From Planctomycetales bacterium (lineage in GTDB: Bacteria > Planctomycetota > Planctomycetia > Isosphaerales > Isosphaeraceae), in contig DAIDHB010000199.1 of NCBI GenBank assembly GCA_027452145.1, forward strand, positions 1 through 39,242: a DNA stretch of 39,242 nt, written 5' to 3'. The notes beneath the pieces are model-generated. The model worked only from the letters and a program-made list of their open reading frames with translations. It made no database searches and was not told the DNA's origin. Positions 27,917-36,776 of this stretch are shown here, piece after piece. Position numbers and translations under genes: made by a program. Position 1 is the first letter of the stretch. Every line of letters starts with the position of its first letter.

Positions 27917-28291
27917 GGCTACCCGGTCTCAATTCGCGGTGGCGGACGAACCCTGGAAAGACCCGATCGCGGCGGGACAGGAAGGCCGACCAACGCTGGA
28001 GATCCAGCGACGGAGGAAGTCGCGCTGTCGCACTTCGCTGGGGAGTGCCCGGATGATCTCTCGCGCTGGACGGCCGGACCGTCAACGATTTCGGCGTCGA
28101 GTTCGGCAGGCCGCCAGGCCCATTCACCCACGCACCCTACGCAACTCCTGTGCCAATAGCGACTTGCTCCGCCTTTTCGTCGATCCTCGGAAATCCCTCA
28201 TTTGTGACAGGGTATATCGGGGCGCGGTCCGCGTCCATATCCGCGAACCGGACCAGGATCGACGAACGTGCCAGGTCTAGCCCGCGGCCCG
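27917..28291. other. Intergenic region upstream of ptsI
   Basis: This 375-base gap lies between the ptsI start and the stop of the NCS2-like permease gene. It holds the sigma-54-like site at 28141-28156 and no convincing coding sequence on either strand, in particular no HPr gene. No T-tract terminator was found for the permease gene. Confidence 0.6.
28141..28156 (-). promoter_or_regulatory. Candidate sigma-54 (-24/-12) promoter upstream of ptsI
   Basis: The minus strand reads TTGGCACAGGAGTTGC, matching the -24 TTGGCAC and -12 TTGC elements with GG and GC exactly ten bases apart; the base after TTGC is G rather than A/T. The predicted start is about 213 bases before the ptsI ATG. No enhancer site was recognised. 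Confidence 0.45.
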
Positions 28292-29965
28292 TTATTCGGC
28301 CGTGGATTCCCGGGCGGGTCCGCCGGGATCAGACGCCGGGGGCCGGCCGAGACGGCCGAGGCCGAGAAGTGCCACTCCGGCCAGGAAATAGGCGGCCGAC
28401 CAGTGGTACGGCGTCTGGCCGGCCGATGCGGCGTATCGGCCGTCGGACTTCAGCCGGGCGATGACGTCGTCGGGCAGCGCCAGCGGCGAGGAGGCGAGCG
28501 GCGAATGGATCGCGCCGAAAAATGCCAGGACGCCGCCGACCATCAGGACCGCGGCCGCCGGCCGAATCCGGCCGTCGATCAGGTGGACCAGCCCCGTCGC
28601 CCAGATCAGGCTGGTCAGGAGGAATCCCCCGCCACCGGCCAGGATGACCACGGTCTGGATCCAGTGCTGGGTGTCCTCCGGCAGGCTGGAGAACGGCGCG
28701 GACATCGACGGGAGGAGTTGATTCAGCGCCAGCACCGCCAGGTAGGCCAGCGCCGGGACGCACGCCAGCGCCACGGCCGGATAGTGGCGTGCCGGGGTCG
28801 CGTGGAACGACTGCGCGGTGATCTCCAGGCCGATGAAGATCAGGATCGGGAAGATGACCGCCTTGGGGATCAGGTCGAAGATCACGTCGAAGTAGCCGAA
28901 GATCCCCGCCGCGCCGACGAACAGCGCCGTCGCCAGCGTGTAGGCCGAGCGGGCCCCCATCGCCTTGTAGGCCGGGTGGCCGATGTACGGCGTCGTCTGG
29001 ATCACCCCGCCGAAGAGGCCGCCGAACAGCGTCGCCAGTCCCTCGACCGCGATGATCTGGCCGGTCGGGTACTCGTCCCCGGCCGCCGCGGCGCTCTCGG
29101 TGCAGTCGATGCCCCCGACGATCGTCGCCAGGGCCAGCGGGATCGCGACCGGCAGGAAACCCGCAATCTCCCGCCACGAGCCCTGGAACCACGACCACCA
29201 GTCCTCGATCGGCACCGGCAGCGAGGCCCGTAACACCCAGGGATGACCGGCGTGCGACGGCGACAGGCCGGTCCAGATCATCGCGTAGTACACCACGGCC
29301 CCCACCACCAGGGCCCCCAGCGCCCCCGGAATCTCCCTGGGCAACCGCCAGCGAGCCGTCAGTGTGGCCAGCGTCAAAACCAGGGCGACCAGCCCCGCCA
29401 CGGGCTGAGCGGCAATGTAAATGAAAGGCATGAAGCTGATCAAAACAAGGGCAATCGCTGTCAGTGATCCAAGCAGCCCTGCTCGTGGCACCAGGCGTCT
29501 GACCCATCCACTCAACGGAGCACATGCAATCTTGAAGATTCCCGAGGCAAGCAGGATGGACATGCCCACATACCAGGCGTGCCGTGCAGCCTGATTGGGC
29601 TCCATCCCCGCGCTGATGGCGGCCTTGAAGGAGGGTCCGATGATGAACAGGACGGAGCCGAAGGTGCTCGGGGTATCGAGGCCCAGGGGCATGGCAGTGA
29701 CGTCGGAGCGGCCGGTCCGGCGGGCGAGGCGGAACGCCATCGCGGTGAAGACGAGGTCGCCGAAGAGGACGCCTGCCGCGGTGCCGGGGATCATCCGGGT
29801 CAGGACAAATCGCGCGGGCATGCCCCAGGCGACCAGGAGGCTGGTCATGAGGATCATGCCGCCGATGTTGTCGAGCATCAGTCCGAAGAACGCGTTGACA
29901 TCCCCGCGCCGGGCCCATGGATAGGCCCGACGCCCGGGGTGCGTCTCGGTGGTGGTCAGGCTCAC
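28292..29965 (-). CDS. NCS2-like (xanthine/uracil permease-type) membrane transporter
   Basis: This protein has 557 residues from GTG at 29965, chosen for GAGGAG upstream and because the longer open frame to 31219 is only a shadow of the MFS gene. There are about 12-14 hydrophobic segments. ALATIVGGIDCTESAAAAGD and the following LATLFGGLFGGVIQTTPYIG are in the positions where NCS2/AzgA-type permeases carry their substrate-binding and glycine-rich helices. The substrate is not told; a nucleobase or similar small anion is only a guess. A patch at about 29401-29580 is lower in GC than the rest. The MFS gene ends 29 bases upstream, so the two are probably co-transcribed. The C-terminus (after ALPDDVIARLKSDGRYA) is an added helix-containing tail. 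Confidence 0.75.
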   Translation of the reverse strand: MSLTTTETHPGRRAYPWARRGDVNAFFGLMLDNIGGMILMTSLLVAWGMPARFVLTRMIPGTAAGVLFGDLVFTAMAFRLARRTGRSDVTAMPLGLDTPSTFGSVLFIIGPSFKAAISAGMEPNQAARHAWYVGMSILLASGIFKIACAPLSGWVRRLVPRAGLLGSLTAIALVLISFMPFIYIAAQPVAGLVALVLTLATLTARWRLPREIPGALGALVVGAVVYYAMIWTGLSPSHAGHPWVLRASLPVPIEDWWSWFQGSWREIAGFLPVAIPLALATIVGGIDCTESAAAAGDEYPTGQIIAVEGLATLFGGLFGGVIQTTPYIGHPAYKAMGARSAYTLATALFVGAAGIFGYFDVIFDLIPKAVIFPILIFIGLEITAQSFHATPARHYPAVALACVPALAYLAVLALNQLLPSMSAPFSSLPEDTQHWIQTVVILAGGGGFLLTSLIWATGLVHLIDGRIRPAAAVLMVGGVLAFFGAIHSPLASSPLALPDDVIARLKSDGRYAASAGQTPYHWSAAYFLAGVALLGLGRLGRPPASDPGGPARESTAE

Positions 29966-29994
29966 GGTGGCGGCTCCTCGGGGGTGCGGTGGAT

Positions 29995-31296
29995 TCAGGC
30001 GGTGGCCTTCGGTGAGGGACGCTCGGCGACCCGGGCGGCCGCGATGGCCAGTACGGCGGCGAGCAGATACACGACGGAGCTCGAGGCGATCGCGCTGGGC
30101 AGGCCGTAGCGCTCGGAGGCGAAGCCCAGCGCGATGGGAGCCAGGAATCCGCCGCTCCAGCCGACGGTGTTCATCAGCCCGGCGGCCATGCCGCGATCCT
30201 CGACGCGGACGACGTCGTACACGGAGGCGAAGATGTTGGCGTCGTAGATCCCCTTGCACAGGCCGGCGCCGAGGAGGGCGACTTCCAGCACGAGCACCGA
30301 CGGCGCCCAGGCGATCAGCAGCACGAAGGGCGCAGCGAGCAGGAGCCCCAGGGCCTGGACGAGGATGCGGCCGCCCCGGAACCGCCTGGCCGCGCGGTCG
30401 GCGAGCCAGCCGCCGAAAACCGCGCCTGGCACGCTCGAGAGCGGCCACACGGTCGAGGCCACCGCGGATCCGGCGAGCCCCAGGTCGAAGCCTCGCCCGA
30501 CGAGCGACGGGAGCCAGGTCAGGAATCCGGCCGCGACGAAGTTCGCCCCGATGAACACCAGGAGCAGCATGGCCGCGACGCGGTTCCGGAAGATCGCCGC
30601 GACCTTGTCGAGCAACGAGGACTGAGCGGAATCCCCCCCGATGCCGACCTCGCCCTCCAGCGATCCCTCGCCCTTCGCGGCCCCGGACTTCGCGCCGCCG
30701 CGCCGGGGCTCGATCAGGACGACGGCCAGGAAGCCCGCGTAGACGAGCCCGGCGATCCCCAGGCCCAGGAACGGCGCGCGCCAGCCGGCAATCGCCCCGA
30801 GCCCGCCGCCGAGGGCCCAGCCGCCGGCGGTGCCGATGTAGACGCTCGTCTGATGGATGCTCATCGCCCGCGACCGCGTCTCCGGGCCGTGGTAATCCGC
30901 CAGCACGGACATCGACGCGGGGAAGTAGAACGACTCGCCCAGCCCCTCCGCCGCCCTGAGGAACACGAGCTGGAAGAAGCTCCGCGCCATGCCCGTGCCG
31001 GCGCAGATGAGGCTCCAGAACGCCAGCCCCGCCGGGATCAGCACGCGCCTCGAGAGCCGGTCGACGGCGTGGCCGGTCAGCGGCGACGTCGAGGCATAAA
31101 GGAGCATGAAGGCCGAGGAGAGCGTCCCGAGATGGGCGTCGGTCAGGTGAAACTCGGCGCTCAACCGAGGGAACACGGCGGAAAGCGCCTGGCGATCGGC
31201 GTAGTTGAGGAAGCCGCACATCCAGAGCAGGCCCACGACGACCCAGGGGTAGGCGGCCCTGGGCGGGACATCGCGAGTCGGCTCCGGATGGTGCAT
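29995..31296 (-). CDS. MFS transporter
   Basis: This protein has 433 residues from ATG at 31296 (GGGGAGAGAG upstream; a longer frame to 31569 begins with an Arg-rich, non-membrane shadow). About 12 transmembrane helices are present in two halves separated by a charged loop (about residues 195-225). GFLNYADRQALSAVFPRLS at the first helix and DRLSRRVLIPAG (motif A, DRxxRR) mark the major facilitator superfamily, in the sugar-acid/organic-anion cation symporter style. The substrate is not told. It lies 97 bases after the beta-helix gene, with a hairpin between, and 29 bases before the NCS2-like permease. A link to breakdown products made outside the cell by the beta-helix protein is possible but unproven. 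Confidence 0.92.
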   Translation of the reverse strand: MHHPEPTRDVPPRAAYPWVVVGLLWMCGFLNYADRQALSAVFPRLSAEFHLTDAHLGTLSSAFMLLYASTSPLTGHAVDRLSRRVLIPAGLAFWSLICAGTGMARSFFQLVFLRAAEGLGESFYFPASMSVLADYHGPETRSRAMSIHQTSVYIGTAGGWALGGGLGAIAGWRAPFLGLGIAGLVYAGFLAVVLIEPRRGGAKSGAAKGEGSLEGEVGIGGDSAQSSLLDKVAAIFRNRVAAMLLLVFIGANFVAAGFLTWLPSLVGRGFDLGLAGSAVASTVWPLSSVPGAVFGGWLADRAARRFRGGRILVQALGLLLAAPFVLLIAWAPSVLVLEVALLGAGLCKGIYDANIFASVYDVVRVEDRGMAAGLMNTVGWSGGFLAPIALGFASERYGLPSAIASSSVVYLLAAVLAIAAARVAERPSPKATA

Positions 31297-31334
31297 TGCT
31301 GGCTCTCTCCCCGATTCATCCCGGGTCTTTTCCC

Positions 31335-31355
31335 GGGTCGCCGCCGCGGCGACCC
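31335..31355. terminator. Hairpin between the beta-helix and MFS genes
   Basis: GGGTCGCC (31335-31342) pairs with GGCGACCC (31348-31355) across five bases. It is 38 bases after the stop of the beta-helix gene. The downstream transcript has no U tract, so this may be partial termination or attenuation before the MFS gene. Confidence 0.4.
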
Positions 31356-31393
31356 ACACCGACGACCGTCGTCGGACCTGCCTGCCGGTGGAC

Positions 31394-33952
31394 CTAGCGG
31401 ACCGTCCGCCTCTCGGGCGATCGGACCTGGCTCGGGCGCTCTCCCCCGGCGCCGGCGCCGGCGCCGCTGGTCGGCGGCAGGCGGAAGCTCCGCTCGTGGA
31501 TGCGTTGCGAGTTGACGCTCGCCGCGTGCACCACGAGCGCATTGGCCTGGCGATGGGCGGCCGGGGCATCGAGGGTGTTGCCCGACGCCGTCACCAGGAA
31601 CTCCTGCGGGTCGAGCGACGGGCTGAAGCCCAGGACCAAACCAGCCGGCGGCTTCTCCCCCGCGCGGGCGCGCTGCGCGAGGAAGCCGGGCGTCCAGCGG
31701 ACGACGTTGTCGCGAAGCTGGAGGCTCATGTAGGTCCGGCCGCGGTTCGTCTTGGTGTGCTCCGTGTGGAGCACTCCCATGAGGCCCCCCTCGATCGTGT
31801 CCTCGAGGATGTTCTTCTCGACAACCCCGCCCATGTAGGGCGAATGCGACCAGCCCCAGATCGACGGTGCCTCCGTCGGATAGGAATAGAGCCTCCAGGC
31901 GTGCCCGTTGCCCAGCAGGTGATTGCCGATGATGCGGGTCCCGAAATTGTTGCCGGCGAGCGTGAACGAGTTGGACAGCCGGCCGCCGCGAAGGTCGATC
32001 CGGTTGTTCTGGAACAACTCGTCCACGAAGCCCTCGGCGATCGAGATCGCGTCGGAGCCCTGGGGCAGCGGACGGTCGATCAGGATCGTCGCGGGATCGA
32101 GGACGTGGACGATCCGCCGCCATTCGCCGGCCGCGGGGCCGTTCAGGACGGCGACGAGGTGCCGGTCGTTGACCTCCGGACCCTGGGCGCGGCCGATCCG
32201 CAGGACCTTCCCGTCGGCGGAGCTGGCCAGCACCCGGCCCTCGTAGGAGAGCTTGTACGACTCGGTGAGGATGACCTCGGGCGTGTTGTTGAACGGGATC
32301 TTGTCGTCGTCACGCGAGCCGACGCCCTCGACGGTGTTCTCCTCGATCCGGTCGTTCTGGCTGTAGCCGACGAGGACCAGGAACCTCCAGGTCTTGCCGT
32401 GCGGCGCGACCGCGGAGAGCCGGTTCCCTCGGATCACCAGGTCGTGGCAAAGCCGGGCCACGACGAAGCTCTGCGAGAACGTGGCCGGTGGGGTGCCGAT
32501 GAACTCGTTGTCGACGATCTGCCACGGTCCGCGGAACAGGTCGATCGGCCCGCCCCGAAGGCGGTTCCGGGCGATCGTGCCCGACCCCGCGCCAATCAGG
32601 CGGAAGAGCGTGATCGCGTCGACCCACTTCGACGGGTCCTCGGCCGCCGGGCTCTCCAGGTCGAGGTCCTCGAAGACGACGTGGGCCTGGTCCCGGCCGT
32701 AGCCCGGGTCGAAGCTGTCGGTCATTCCGATGACAGCCGGGCCATACGAGACCTGCTGGTTCCAGCGGATGCGACCCTCGAAACGGACGGTGAACCCATG
32801 AAGGGTCGTGTTGCCGGCGCGTACCTTGATGGCCGTCGTCCACGGGGCGTCCTGCGGCGACTGGGTGAAGACCAGTTGCGCGGTCCTGGGGCCGGAGAGC
32901 GTCACCGGGCGCGTCAGCACGAGCGGCCGCGCCAGCCGATACGTGCCCGGGGCCAGCGTTACCGACCCGTTCCGGTCGACCAGCGCCTGGAGGTCGTCCC
33001 CGGGCCGGGCGTCGGCGTGCGAGGGATCGGGTTTCGGATCGAGCCGCGCCAGGTCGCACGGCCCGCCGGGGAAGCTGCCGTGCCAGACCCGGCCGTCGGC
33101 GGCCGTGAGGCGCACCGAGAAGGTCTCGCCCCCCCCCTGGCGGTAGGGCAGGAAGTACAGGTCGGCCGTTTTTCGGTCGGCCCGGAATCGGACCTCGAGC
33201 GGGCGATCGTAGGCCTGATTGTCCAACTGCCGTCCGTCGTTGAGCCGCGTATCCCACGAGCCCAGGATGTCGTCGGTCAGCCCGATCGACCTGAGCCGGG
33301 CGGACGCGGGCAACCCCGAGAGCACGACGTGAACGTCGCCGGGCCGCGACCGGTCGCTGCCGTCCTGGCCCAGCCACTTCGCGGTGAGCTTCAGCTCCTC
33401 GATCTTCGGCAGGGGAGCCTGGGGGACTCGCAGTTTGGGATCGACCTTGCCGGCCGTCACGGCGAACGACTGGATCGAGTCGTCCCCGTACAGAACGCCC
33501 ACCTTCAGGCGCTGGCCCGCCAGGTCGCGCGCCGGCTGGAAGAACAGGTCGCCCTGGTGGGGATCCCTGGCATCCTTGACGAACTCGGCATTGTCGAGTG
33601 CGCGCGGGTTGAGACCGTACTCCCACCGGCCGCCCAGGCCCTCGATCCGGATCGCCTTGATCGCGCGCTTGTCGTCGAGCCCGGTCAGGTGGATATGGGC
33701 GTCCTGGAGGCCGTCCGGCCCGACGGCGGGTCCCACCCCGGTCAGGTCCTGGCGGTCCTGGCCGATCCAGCGTGCGGGCACTCCGCGGGCATCCTGTCCG
33801 TCCTGTCCCCCTGCCCTTCGCGCCGAAGTTCGTCCGCCACGCCGCGTCCTGGTGTCATCGCCCGCGCCGGCAGTCGGCAGGATCGACGAGGCGATCCAGC
33901 TCGAGACCACAACAAGGCCGCAGACGAACAGGGTCCGGAATCCCGTTCTCAT
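31394..33952 (-). CDS. Exported right-handed beta-helix protein with two N-terminal sandwich repeats
   Basis: This protein has 852 residues from ATG at 33952 (GGAGG six bases upstream; the longer frame to 34261 is non-coding in style). A signal peptide covers about 1-29 (LFVCGLVVVSSWIASSIL). Two related units follow, each starting AxWxGQD (ARWIGQD, AKWLGQD) and each predicted as a beta sandwich (HIHLTGLDDKRAIKAIRIEG; DVHVVLSGLPASARLRSIGL). From about residue 310 a parallel beta-helix begins (GSVTLAPGTYRLARPLVL, TTLHGFTV, IVDNEFIG, LVIRGNRLS, RIIGNHLLGNGHAW), the NosD/pectate-lyase-like fold of polysaccharide lyases and hydrolases. Catalytic residues cannot be assigned. It is the first gene of the run that continues into MFS and NCS2-like genes, and is divergent from rarA. 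Confidence 0.85.
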   Translation of the reverse strand: MRTGFRTLFVCGLVVVSSWIASSILPTAGAGDDTRTRRGGRTSARRAGGQDGQDARGVPARWIGQDRQDLTGVGPAVGPDGLQDAHIHLTGLDDKRAIKAIRIEGLGGRWEYGLNPRALDNAEFVKDARDPHQGDLFFQPARDLAGQRLKVGVLYGDDSIQSFAVTAGKVDPKLRVPQAPLPKIEELKLTAKWLGQDGSDRSRPGDVHVVLSGLPASARLRSIGLTDDILGSWDTRLNDGRQLDNQAYDRPLEVRFRADRKTADLYFLPYRQGGGETFSVRLTAADGRVWHGSFPGGPCDLARLDPKPDPSHADARPGDDLQALVDRNGSVTLAPGTYRLARPLVLTRPVTLSGPRTAQLVFTQSPQDAPWTTAIKVRAGNTTLHGFTVRFEGRIRWNQQVSYGPAVIGMTDSFDPGYGRDQAHVVFEDLDLESPAAEDPSKWVDAITLFRLIGAGSGTIARNRLRGGPIDLFRGPWQIVDNEFIGTPPATFSQSFVVARLCHDLVIRGNRLSAVAPHGKTWRFLVLVGYSQNDRIEENTVEGVGSRDDDKIPFNNTPEVILTESYKLSYEGRVLASSADGKVLRIGRAQGPEVNDRHLVAVLNGPAAGEWRRIVHVLDPATILIDRPLPQGSDAISIAEGFVDELFQNNRIDLRGGRLSNSFTLAGNNFGTRIIGNHLLGNGHAWRLYSYPTEAPSIWGWSHSPYMGGVVEKNILEDTIEGGLMGVLHTEHTKTNRGRTYMSLQLRDNVVRWTPGFLAQRARAGEKPPAGLVLGFSPSLDPQEFLVTASGNTLDAPAAHRQANALVVHAASVNSQRIHERSFRLPPTSGAGAGAGGERPSQVRSPERRTVR

Positions 33953-34164
33953 CGTGTCCTCCCTGCATGAGATGCATTGATCCGTCCATCGTCCAGGGGG
34001 TTCGGGTGCCGTCGCGGCACGAAGGAGTCCTCGGCGGTTCATCGAGGGAGCCGCCTCAAGCATAACATACGCGACGACTCGGCCATCGACACCGACGAGC
34101 GTCGACCAGGCAGATGCCCGTGGAGTGCTCGCCCGCCCGCGATTCCCGCCGGATTGGTCGGCCG

Positions 34165-34173
34165 TGATACAAT
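34165..34173 (+). promoter_or_regulatory. Extended -10 promoter for rarA
   Basis: TGATACAAT is an extended -10 (TGn-TACAAT) placed 48 bases before the rarA start, in the gap shared with the divergent beta-helix gene. No good -35 is present at 17 bases, as is usual for extended -10 promoters. Confidence 0.5.
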
Positions 34174-34221
34174 GTGAACGTTCAGCCACCGCCGGACAGA
34201 GGGCGCGGGGAGGTCGATGCA

Positions 34222-35544
34222 ATGGCCCGGGACGAGACGATGAGCCTGTTCGGTGAGGCACGCGAGCCCGCCGGAGACGAGATCTGGCCGGACGCCCCGC
34301 TCGCCGAGCGGATGCGACCGCGCAGCCTGGAGGAATTCGTGGGGCAAGGCCATCTGGTCGGCGAGGGCCGGTTGGTGCGCCGCATCCTCGACGAGGGCGG
34401 GCCCCTCCCGTCCCTGATCCTCTGGGGCGGACCCGGGACGGGCAAGACCACGCTCGCTCGCCTGCTTGCGAGGATGTCCGGCGCGCAGTTCGCGGCGGTC
34501 TCGGCGGTCGGCTCGGGAGTCAAGGAGGTGCGTGAGGCGCTGGCCGAGGCCCGGGGCGCCCGGCGTCGGGGCCGGAGGACGTTGCTGTTCATCGACGAGA
34601 TCCACCGGTTCAACAAGGCGCAGCAGGACGCGCTCTTACCGGCAGTGGAGGACGGGACGATCGTCCTGATCGGGGCGACGACCGAGAACCCCTCGTTCGA
34701 GGTGAATGCCGCGCTCCTGTCGCGATGCCGGGTGCTGGTGCTCAACGCCCTGGGCGAGGAGGAAATCGCCGCGATCCTTCGCCGGGCTCTGGCGGACCCG
34801 GTGCGGGGCCTGGCATCTCTGCGGGCGGCCGTCTCGGAGGAGGACCTCACGCGGCTGGCCCGGTCGTCGGCCGGCGATGCGAGGGTGGCGCTGTCGACCC
34901 TCGAGGCGGCCGCGATGGCCGCTGGAGCCGATGAGAGCGGCGAGCGCCGGCTGGACTGGCCGCTGCTGGCCGAGGCGCTGGGCCGCGCCCGCTACGCGTT
35001 CGACAGGCAGGGCGAGGATTTCTACAACCTGATCTCGGCGTTCATCAAGTCGTTGCGGAACTCGGACGCGAATGCCGCGGTCTACTGGCTGGCGCGGATG
35101 ATCGAGGGGGGAGCCGACCCGATGTTCGTCGCGCGCCGGCTGTGCATCCTGGCGTCGGAGGACGTCGGCCTGGCGGACCCCCAGGCGATGGTGCAAGCGT
35201 CGGCCGCGGCGCAGATCACGCACCTGATCGGGCTGCCCGAGGCTCTCTACCCGCTGACGCAGGCGACGATCTACCTGGCCCGCGCGCCCAAATCCAACCT
35301 GGTGAAGACGGCCTACGCCGCCGCGGCGGCAGACGCGGCCGAGTCGGCGCGAGAGCCCGTGCCGCTGCACCTGCGTAACGCGGTGACGCCGCTCATGAAG
35401 GGCGTGGGCTACGGCCAGGGATATCGCTACGTGCACGACGACCCCTCGTCTCGCGAGGAGATGCCGTGCCTGCCCCCGCGATTCGTGGGTCGCGACTATC
35501 TCCGGGATGAGGGCTCCCGGACGTCGATGCCGACCGATCGCTGA
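34222..35544 (+). CDS. rarA: Replication-associated recombination ATPase RarA
   Basis: This protein has 440 residues, the usual RarA/MgsA length. ATG at 34222 is chosen for GGGGAGG nine bases upstream; a frame open to 34174 adds 16 residues before it. Walker A is GGPGTGKTT (69-77), Walker B FIDEIHRFNKAQQD (D125, E126), and the sensor-1 segment is IGATTENPSFEVN. The N-terminal RMRPRSLEEFVGQGHLVG and the C-terminal part (FYNLISAFIKSLRNSDANAA, YWLARMIEGGADPMFVARRL) match RarA/WHIP proteins, which act at stalled replication forks in the cytoplasm as tetramers. It is a single gene with its own promoter, convergent with the ABC permease operon 62 bases away. Identification is firm. Confidence 0.96.
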   Translation: MARDETMSLFGEAREPAGDEIWPDAPLAERMRPRSLEEFVGQGHLVGEGRLVRRILDEGGPLPSLILWGGPGTGKTTLARLLARMSGAQFAAVSAVGSGVKEVREALAEARGARRRGRRTLLFIDEIHRFNKAQQDALLPAVEDGTIVLIGATTENPSFEVNAALLSRCRVLVLNALGEEEIAAILRRALADPVRGLASLRAAVSEEDLTRLARSSAGDARVALSTLEAAAMAAGADESGERRLDWPLLAEALGRARYAFDRQGEDFYNLISAFIKSLRNSDANAAVYWLARMIEGGADPMFVARRLCILASEDVGLADPQAMVQASAAAQITHLIGLPEALYPLTQATIYLARAPKSNLVKTAYAAAAADAAESAREPVPLHLRNAVTPLMKGVGYGQGYRYVHDDPSSREEMPCLPPRFVGRDYLRDEGSRTSMPTDR

Positions 35545-35606
35545 GAGCCTGTCCCCGAGGGTTTCGAGGGCCGGTTTTCCAGGTCCGATCAAGGTCCCGC
35601 GGCTTT

Positions 35607-36770
35607 TTACAGCTCACGCAGGGCCGAGATCACGTCGAGCCGAACTGCCCGGAGCGCCGGCATCATCCCGCCGAAGAGCCCCATCGCCGCGGTCATCACG
35701 GCGGCGACGGAGAGCGCCAGCGGGCCGAGGCGAAACGCGATCGTGATCGAGGCGAAGCTGTTGAAGTCGCTCGTCTCGTAGGTCAGCGCGTTGAGCGGCA
35801 GCGCGGCCGCGACGCCGAGGATTCCGCCGAGGAAGCAGAGGATCAGCGACTCGCCGAGGAAGCAGAGCAGGAGGTCCCGGCGCGGGAAGCCGAGAGCGCG
35901 CATCGTGCCGATCTCGCGGGTCCGCGAGCCGACCGCGGCGAACATGGTGTTCGCGGCGGCGAACATCGCACCGAAAGTCAGCAGGACGGCGATCAGCGTC
36001 CCCGCCCCCTTGAGGAAGATGCTCGACCGGCTCTGATTCTGGAAGTACACCGGCTCGGGAATCGCCGTGAGCTTGAACCGGGTATCGCCGTCGAGCGTCT
36101 TCATGAGCTGATGGAACGCGGCCCTGTCGCGCGCTCGGAGCTGGACGCAGGACACCGTCCCCTCGCGCCCGGTGTTCCGCACCACGTCCTTCAGGTCGGC
36201 CCAGATCTCGCTCTCGGCCGAGCTGCCGCCGGCGGTGAAGATGCCGACGACCTGGTAGCGCTCCTTGTCGCCGAAATTCAGCCACCCGCCGATCTGCGCA
36301 CCCTGGAACCGGCTCGACATGCTGGGGCTGACGATGCACTCGCTCCGCCCTTCCTCGAAGTCCCTTCCCTCGACGATGCGGAAACTCGGCCGCAGCTTCC
36401 GCGAGGCGGGCTGGACGCCCCGGACGATCACGTTGGTTCGCGTGCCGTTCTTCCGGACGGCAATGGGGATGTTGAGGATCTCCTCGGCCGCCAGCACCTG
36501 GCCGGATGTGTCGCGCGCGATCTCGTCGAGCGTGAGGATCTGGTCGGCCTTTGTCGCCTCGATCACGCCGGTCGTCTCGTTCGACGAGCCGGGGCGCATG
36601 ACGATCAGGTCCAGCGGCTCGCCGGAGATCGTCAGGCTGTGCTCCAGCCCGTCCACCAGCCCGAACAGGACGCACGCCGAGAACACGGCCAGGCCGGTCC
36701 CGAACACCGTGCTGAGCGTCGTCTTCCACCGGACCCGGAGGTTCCGGACGTTGTACTTGAGCGGGATCAT
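35607..36770 (-). CDS. FtsX/MacB-type ABC transporter permease (second)
   Basis: This protein has 387 residues. The layout is the FtsX type: one N-terminal helix (about 18-40, LSTVFGTGLAVFSACVLFGL), a large periplasmic MacB-PCD-like domain with PLDLIVMRPGSSNETTGVIE and FRIVEGRDFEEGRSECIVS, then three helices from about 255 (TLIAVLLTFGAMFAAANTMF), with the coupling segment GSRTREIGTMRALGF between them. The final LRAVRLDVISALREL is typical of the C-terminus. It follows the first permease with six bases between, and the two probably form a heterodimer with the ATPase. Substrate unknown; lipoprotein or small-molecule export is typical for the family. Confidence 0.92.
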   Translation of the reverse strand: MIPLKYNVRNLRVRWKTTLSTVFGTGLAVFSACVLFGLVDGLEHSLTISGEPLDLIVMRPGSSNETTGVIEATKADQILTLDEIARDTSGQVLAAEEILNIPIAVRKNGTRTNVIVRGVQPASRKLRPSFRIVEGRDFEEGRSECIVSPSMSSRFQGAQIGGWLNFGDKERYQVVGIFTAGGSSAESEIWADLKDVVRNTGREGTVSCVQLRARDRAAFHQLMKTLDGDTRFKLTAIPEPVYFQNQSRSSIFLKGAGTLIAVLLTFGAMFAAANTMFAAVGSRTREIGTMRALGFPRRDLLLCFLGESLILCFLGGILGVAAALPLNALTYETSDFNSFASITIAFRLGPLALSVAAVMTAAMGLFGGMMPALRAVRLDVISALREL

Positions 36771-36776
36771 GGCGGC

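Noticed and set aside
29966..31219. 418-residue N-terminal extension of the NCS2-like permease
   Set aside because: It overlaps the MFS gene in another frame and reads as Arg/Gly/Pro-rich shadow; GTG at 29965 has a ribosome site and gives a normal permease N-terminus.
34060..34090. Minus-strand promoter for the beta-helix gene (TATGTT/TATGCT)
   Set aside because: AT-rich -10-like hexamers are present but no -35 at 16-18 bases, so it is too weak to list.
35545..35606. Terminator between rarA and the ABC permease gene
   Set aside because: There is a T5 run (ggctttttac) but no convincing stem before it; convergent gap only.
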